A stretch of DNA of 64,000 bases from assembly GCF_009727055.1 (NCBI RefSeq), contig NC_052353.1, positions 39,687,614 to 39,751,613 of the forward strand. The letters are read 5' to 3'. Under the pieces are notes generated by a model, which worked only from the letters and a program-made list of their open reading frames with translations, was not told where the DNA came from and searched no databases. The position numbers were made by a program, and so were the translations under genes. The stretch is from Benincasa hispida. Taxonomy: Eukaryota > Streptophyta > Magnoliopsida > Cucurbitales > Cucurbitaceae. This document shows, one piece after another, positions 58,031 through 64,000 of the stretch. Position 1 is the stretch's first letter; each line of letters opens with the position of its first letter.

Positions 58031-58828
58031 AACAAAACTTTATTAGATTTTACTAAACCACTTTTAAACCAATCAGTTTTGCAAAACAGTTTCAAGTGCC
58101 CTAAGATATAGACTTCTATTTTGCAATGATGCCCCAGTGAGGCAGGACAAACGTCACCGGTGGGGTGATTAGTTGCCCCTTCGCTGAGATGAGGCATTCT
58201 CAACCATTAGGCAGAACAAACTCTTGGAACTGAACCTAACAGCTTCCATTTTTTGGTCCAGAATCGTTAACCTTTAATTATTCCGCGTAAGTGTAATCCC
58301 TCGCTTTCCGTGCCAGAGTCCAACCCTAATGAGCCAATTGTAGGGAAGAAGCAGATCAGGACAAAAGACTAAGTTGCCTTATCCTTTTACAGGAGATCAA
58401 ATAAAGAAACGCGCAAAACTGCCATCCTTTAGGGGGACACTCCCAGGGTGCCTCGAGGTGATGTGCAGTAACTTTATTCAACCTAACGAGGGAGACCGAG
58501 GGATATGCTGTCGCACTTCCCGCTTCCACTTACTATGAACACTCTCTACATCCACCTTGATATGACTTACCCAAACACTATCTGTTAGGGGGACATGCCA
58601 AAAGTTCCACGAGGTCAAGGGTAGATCTCACGGTATGGACTATTTAGGAGAAACGTGAAAGGTTTAAGTGAAGTATCTCATGCCCCAAGTACCTCCCACT
58701 GAATTTTCTACCTAGGGGTTAATTAACCTAGACAATCCGACTACTGATTTTAGTCTAAGTCGTCTTTTTAATCTCTGTTCATAAACAACGTTTGTCTATG
58801 ATATATTAACAAGTTCAAGGGCAACAAA
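58031..58828 (-). mobile_element. Untranslated leader of copia C
   Basis: About 800 bp between the gag start and the start of the copia B LTR copy. It is relatively GC-rich with repeated TTAGGGGGACA (58428, 58586) and GAGGT(G/C)A words, and no coding capacity. The expected 5' LTR of copia C (about 2.1 kb, by comparison with 10556-12714) is absent to its right, so it was deleted or lost in assembly. Confidence 0.45.
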
Positions 58829-58986
58829 TGGTTTCTTGCAGAGTTAGTTCGATTTATGAAGTTTTCTTACAATTTCATGAAGGACCAAAGATAATTAAGA
58901 AGTAGAAGAAGGGAATTGAAGAAGAAACACAAAAAATTAAGTGGTTCGGCCAAGATGCTGACATCCACTGTGCAAAAGAGAGGGTA
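58829..58986 (-). repeat. Direct repeat copy 2 (LTR part of copia B)
   Basis: Matches 50721-50878. Immediately after it the sequence CTTCTTTCTTCTTGAATA (58987) resembles 51022-51039 of copy 1, so about 140 bp present in the left copy is deleted here. Confidence 0.65.
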
Positions 58987-58989
58987 CTT

Positions 58990-60660
58990 CTTTCTTCTTG
59001 AATAGTCGGTTATTAATTTCGAATCAGGCGAAAAATGTCCACTTCTGAGTTCTATAACTATTTTTCGGATCTATTAAAAAAAATCAATCTATCATTTTAT
59101 CTCTCCATTTAAATTTCAATTTATTGTAAATCTTTAAAATTTATATTATCTTTTTATTTTTTTTTATTAATTTATTAGTTTTTTATTAATATATTTAATT
59201 CCAACTGATTGATTTGTCTTGATTCTTCGATTTTTTTTTATCCGTTTTAGCACTTATCATAATGTTATAGTTATGTTTATATCAGTTTTCACCGATTAAC
59301 TAACATATAGTTACACATATAGTGTAATAGTAATATGAAGCTATGAGATTTAACTAATCTACATTTACACATACAATGTAATTGTAACGTAGATTTATGA
59401 GTTTTTAACCATCATTTTTTTTCGTGATTAGTTATTATAATAGAATCTTTTATCTTCCTGATTTTGCTCCATGAATATGTATCCAAATCTATCTTTTGTT
59501 ATAATACTCGATTTATTATTATTATTATTATTATTATTTATACATTTTCTTATCAAATTTGGTTTCCTCTTATTCTTTTTCGATTTATTTATACATTTTG
59601 TTATTAAATTCAATTTTTTATAACATTTTTTTGAATTGATTCAATTTTATCTAATTCTTTTTAATTTTTTTATACATTTAGAGATTTGTATTCTATCACA
59701 GTTTATCTATTTTTTTTTATTTCATGCATTTTTTCGTTTATATTATTACTATTTATATAATTTTATATTTTTAATAATATAATATAATAATATATCATTG
59801 TCATATATAAAAACTATAATATTTGTGTATCTTGTAAATTTAAATAAATTATAATAAATTATTGGATTTTTTTTCCTTTTAATTTTATGTTTTAGTGCCA
59901 AACTAATATAATTGAGAAGATAACTAACTTATGTTTGACACGAGATTTGAAAATTCTGTATTTAAGTTGATAAAAAGAATTAAAATTTTGTAAATTTTAA
60001 ATTTAAGAGGGAAAAGTATCAACCTTAATTGAAATTATATATATATATATTTCACTTTTTTGGAAACCCAATAAATTTCTATCAAATTTGAAATGTTTAG
60101 ATTTTGTTTCAGAATCCAATTTTAATATAATTAAATAAATAAAAAGTAAATAAAAAAATAAAAAGGAAAAAGAAAATGTAACCGTAGGTGAACTTTTTTT
60201 CTCTTTCCCACTTTTGTTGTTCTACCATATTCCACAATCGCATACCATATCAAGTGTGCTTTTTTTTTTTTTTTCTTTTCTTTTCCTTTCCTTTTCCTCA
60301 CTTTTTTGTTTGTGTATGAATCATACCATCAATAGGTTCAGGTGTGTTTTTTTTCCTTTTTCTCACTTTTTTTTTGTTCATCAGTTTCTAATCGATAGCC
60401 ATTCAACTTCCATCTATGATTTTCTTTTCTTCAATCGTTTCTTCTTCTCTATGATAGTGTGTATTGTGGTAGCATGACGAAAAGGAAAAAAAAGGAAGAG
60501 ACATTGTGGTTGTGTGAAGAATGTTTTCAAATCCCTAAGTTCTTTTTGGGAGGGAAACCGAAGGGAGAGGAGAAAATTTTTAAATCCCTAGTTTCTTTTT
60601 GTTTTTTATTTGAGTTTTGGTGGTTTTAGTTTTAATTATTTTTTATTTTCTATGAATGCC
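58990..60660. other. AT-rich spacer; no gene seen
   Basis: Very AT-rich. Contains an ATT microsatellite (59513-59537) and a poly-T/CT stretch (60256-60300). No domain is recognisable in any open frame. Confidence 0.5.
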
Positions 60661-60665
60661 TAGAG

Positions 60666-61270
60666 TAGGGGTGTTCAAAAAACCCGATGATCTGAAAAAA
60701 TTGATCAACCCAACCCAACCCAACCCATGCAACTACGATTTGGTTATCAATTCATTTGGGTTGGTTTGGGTTTAAATAAATGAAAATTTTATGGATTGAG
60801 TTTAAATAAATGAAAATTTTATGGGTTGAGTTGGTTTATGGTCACACTTAATATAACCCAAACTAATCCGAACTTATTATTAACTTTAAACTATATATTT
60901 TTTTGTTACTTATAATACAATTATTTATACATATATTGCTTTAATTTCATTATTTTTTTGAATTATTTTTTCTCCAACAACTCTTAAAAATAGTTTCTTA
61001 ACATTTTGAAAAGAAAATATTTATTATATAAATTGAAATTGAATTGTTAATTGTAATATAATATATGAAAATAATTAAATTAGATTTTTACTATTTACAT
61101 TTTACTTCTTTTTGAAACAACAACCCAACCCAAATATTTCATGGTTGGGTTGGATTGGATTATTCATTTTCTAATAAGGATTATTTTGGGCCGAAGAAAT
61201 TTACAATCCAAACAATTAGGTTGGGTCTAGAATATTCTTTAGCCTAACCAAACCCAGCTGAACACCTCTA
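60666..61270. mobile_element. hAT-type MITE, 605 bp, CCCAACC-rich
   Basis: Ends TAGGGGTGTTCA (60666) and TGAACACCTCTA (to 61270) are inverted copies. The interior has CAACCCAACCCAACCC near the left and GGTTGGGTTGGATTGG near the right, and an AT-rich middle. GCCTAGAG lies to the left; the matching right-hand copy is not adjacent but after the next element (ACCTAGAG, 61859-61866). Confidence 0.75.
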
Positions 61271-61272
61271 GG

Positions 61273-61852
61273 TAGAGGTGAGCATTCGGGCGGGGTTGGT
61301 TTTCCATAAAAACCATTACCGAAACCGTCATAGTTGGTTTGAAAAGTCCCAAAACCGCACACGTTCTATAAACCGACCAGTCGGGGTCAGTCTGGGACTG
61401 ATTGGGGACGACACATTTTCTGTTTATTTTTTTCCTTTTTCTGTTTCGTTATCTTTTTTCCCATTATTTATTTATTTATTTTTTGCACTCTACTCATGAT
61501 TTTCATGTTCCAATCATTTTAACATATACAAATATCCATTAAATAATACCTAATAAACTAGTCATGCAAATTACAAAATCCCAACATAATTTTAAGATAT
61601 TTGAATTTTATTATTTATAATAAAAGTATATTATTATTAATAAATTATAAATGTTATAAAATAAATTATAATACAATAATACTTATATAATATTTAATTA
61701 ATTCGGTCAGGGTTGGGCGGTTCGGTCAAATTTTTGGTCGGGGTCGGGTTGGTTTAAAACTATAATTCAATAAAACCGCCCCCATCAGTTTTTTTTTTAA
61801 AAAAAAACTGGCCTCCTCGACTCAGTTTTTCGACCATCCTTACTCACCCCTA
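61273..61852 (-). mobile_element. Deletion derivative (MITE) of the 18988-21985 hAT family
   Basis: Ends TAGAGGTGAGCA (61273) and TACTCACCCCTA (to 61852) match the termini of the 3-kb hAT. Its left part (about 61460-61570: GCACTCTACTCATGATTTTC, CAAATATCCATTAAATA) is the complement of 21705-21775, and its right part (CGGTCAAATTTT, GGGTTGGTTTAAAACTA) is the complement of 19095-19150. The whole coding middle is missing. It lies in opposite orientation to the longer copy. Confidence 0.8.
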
Positions 61853-61866
61853 CCCCTAACCTAGAG

Positions 61867-62890
61867 CAGTGTAGTAATCATATCATGTAAATGTTGATTG
61901 GATGTTTGACAAGTTCCATTGGTTATTGTGCTAATTGTTTAGTTATTGTGCATTTGAAGTTTATTTTGAATGTTTTTGCAATTTTTCAGCTTCAACTTAT
62001 GAATGTAGGTATTTATATTTGTAAGTGAAGGCAGTTTTGACAATTCGTCACTGTTATTTTTAATTATTTAATTTGATTTTTCCATTTTCAATATTTTGAA
62101 ATATTTTTACTATTTTTTCAAATGAAACCTCTAAATTTTCTTTTTATCTGGTAAGCGCTTCAAACAGTTGTTAAATACAGACATAAAACTTCAGTGGTAG
62201 AACTTGTAATTTAACCTACATTTTTACCTTCACTTGAAGCCTATTTCAAACAATTTTACCATATAAATAATAGCTACACTCTCAATAGCTGTTAAGCTAA
62301 GCAAATCATATACTTAAAATTTTGCCATTTTTCACTTGAATTACATTGCAACCAAATTTTATCTTAGGCTAATGCAAAGGGTTAATGTATATAGGCAAGA
62401 ATACCAAAGGGTTTTTGGATTGGTCAAAGGGACCAAAAATTATTCTTTTGTATGTTAAATAGATATCAATTGCCTATGAACCCTTTTCAAGATTAGATTG
62501 AAGATTCCTGTACCTTTCATATTATATTGTTCTTTTCTTCTCAAAATAAAGGGGAAAGAAACACTCATTACTTTTTATCTTTTTAGTTTATTAAAAAAAC
62601 AAAAATTTAGTCCCTTTTTGACCATTCATGTGATGTGATTATGTTCATTATCCATCCAAGGTTGAGAACCAATAGCCTCAAAAGTTGGCTAACCAAAAAG
62701 AGATGTATTTCATAACTTTAAACTTAAAAGAACACATTTTTTTTAACACTATATATATTCAAACTTTCCCACGTTAAATTCATACATCAATTAATAAAGT
62801 CCAAATTTCTCATAATATATTCCCCAAAAGTAGAGATAATTAATTATAATCAGCAGCCCAAGGACAAAATGGTAGCCTAATTAATTCTCT
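61867..62890. other. Spacer and 3' flank of the CAD gene
   Basis: AT-rich with nothing recognised. The last few hundred bases before 62891 presumably include the CAD 3' untranslated region. Confidence 0.45.
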
Positions 62891-64000
62891 TTAAAACTTG
62901 CTTCCTTCAACATCCACCACAAACCTATATCTAACATCATTCTTCTCCAACCTTTCAATGGCTTTGTTTATGTAATCCATCTTCACCACTTCCACCATTG
63001 AACTCAATTCCTTCTCCTTGAAGAAATCTAGAATCTCCTGTGTCTCCTTCATGCTCCCTATGAAGCTCCCTGTAATCGTCTTCCTCCCTATTCAAATGAT
63101 AGGTATACGTGTTAAGTGCATATGGATAAAATATTAAATTTATTAGCCAATTCGAAAATAACTAAATGGACATTTGGATAATAGACACCAATCACTAATA
63201 TCGCAAAAGTCGATGGTTCATCACTCTCGTAATCGACCATTGAACTAAAAATAAGATTAAATTTATTTGTAACCCTTCATAACCTAATCTCTTTGACACA
63301 TAAGTAGTGTACTTTTATCTAATTATTTATTTTTAATATAAATAAATGATTAAATTTATTTGTTACCAAGTTAGTTGACCCGATATATCTATTACACACA
63401 TAGGGATGTGATTAACTTATTAAAAAATCTATATGCACTCTATTATTTGGAGGGTCGTCACGTGACTGACAATTTTACACCGTTAGATGTATGAGATAGA
63501 AACAGTATAAGTATTTCAAATTCATAACAAGTGGTTATTAGAACACATACAATTTTCGGTCTATATTGATGAGATTCGTTATTTCTATCTTAATTAATAT
63601 TTGATAACCACACAAGTTGAATTTAGACAACAAAAAAAAAAATTCGAAACCCAAATATGAAATTTAGAGTTAAACCTATGGAGTGTAGTGAGGATTGAAG
63701 ATAATTAACAAAAGAGACTTACCTAGGATGACCATGGGAGAGACGAATTGGAGAGGGTTATTAATAACACCTAACAAGATCAACTTGCCATCAAGCTTGA
63801 GGAGCGAAAGATAAGGCTCGAGAGGGTGAAATGCTGGCACAGTGTCGATAATGTAATCGAGGGAGTCGACGGCTTGTTGCATCCGAGCCTCGTCGGAGCT
63901 AATGAGGTAGTCATCGGCGCCGAGATGGTCGAGAGCTTCTTCTCTCTTCTTGTTGGAGGAGCTTATGACTGTGACATGATGGCCCAATGCCTTTGCCAGT
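62891..64000 (-). CDS. CAD: Cinnamyl alcohol dehydrogenase, class I, 3' two exons (partial)
   Basis: Exons 63723-64000 (continuing past the window) and 62891-63087 join at CTAG|GTAAGT and ATAG|GGAGG in matching phase. The last ~155 residues of a zinc-dependent medium-chain dehydrogenase are encoded. They comprise the cofactor domain from [19 protein letters not shown] (the serine-rich stretch that selects NADP in this family), [38 protein letters not shown] and GVINNPLQF, then [15 protein letters not shown] in the last exon and a C-terminus [16 protein letters not shown]. This wording is that of the lignin-type CAD4/CAD5 class, which reduces hydroxycinnamaldehydes to monolignols in the cytosol, more than the divergent CAD-like/mannitol dehydrogenase class. 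The catalytic zinc ligands lie outside the window. Confidence 0.92.

Noticed and set aside
59428..59613. Open frame rich in Asn
   Set aside because: It reads through an ATT microsatellite in AT-rich spacer.

Overview
This is a stretch of plant nuclear DNA from a eudicot. It is AT-rich, gene-poor and full of decayed transposable elements, with intron-containing genes whose exons are separated by kilobases of repeats. Several repeat families (a MITE with ends like TTTGGTAACCATTTGG, the palindromic 'tctatcagtgataga' repeat, and a TCCGACAACCA minisatellite) make me suspect a cucurbit. That is inference from memory and not a database result.

Four protein-coding genes can be supported by conserved exons and matching splice phases. 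(1) A SASA/SGNH-type carbohydrate esterase on the minus strand: exon 1 at 14434-15006, exon 2 at 6617-6841, with a 7.6-kb intron packed with nested transposons. (2) TIC21/PIC1, the chloroplast inner-envelope protein, plus strand, four exons from 28002 to 36156, with a 6.25-kb first intron holding LINE and Ty3/gypsy debris. (3) An UNC-50 homologue (Golgi/ER membrane protein), plus strand, ten exons from 37933 to 44155, including one GC-AG intron. (4) The 3' end of a class I cinnamyl alcohol dehydrogenase, minus strand, 62891 to beyond the window end. A plant-mobile-domain pseudogene lies at 531-1550.

The rest is mobile DNA. 1-6 kb: the pseudogene, an LTR fragment and a dead copia element. 6.3-15 kb: the esterase intron, with a self-nested MITE stack, a minus-strand copia split by a 2.16-kb solo LTR that has a perfect 5-bp target duplication, a second LTR fragment and another MITE. 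15-27 kb: a LINE scrap, hAT- and CACTA-type MITEs, SINE scraps, a 3-kb hAT element that lost its catalytic core, and tandem duplications. 44-50 kb: a MITE cluster and a non-autonomous Helitron with internal duplications. 50-59 kb: two minus-strand copia elements, one inserted in the other. 60-62 kb: two abutting hAT-type MITEs, the second a deletion derivative of the 3-kb hAT family.

The most important irregularity is not biological. Positions 54376-54413 are a perfect 38-bp palindrome made of two copies of the Tn5 mosaic end, that is, the Nextera mate-pair junction adapter left in the assembly. The sequence on its two sides was probably not contiguous in the genome. A second assembly scar is an 88-bp duplication around a single N at 2454, and a third is an N in a poly-G run at 33910. 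I found no novel gene system, CRISPR array, rRNA or functional tRNA gene.
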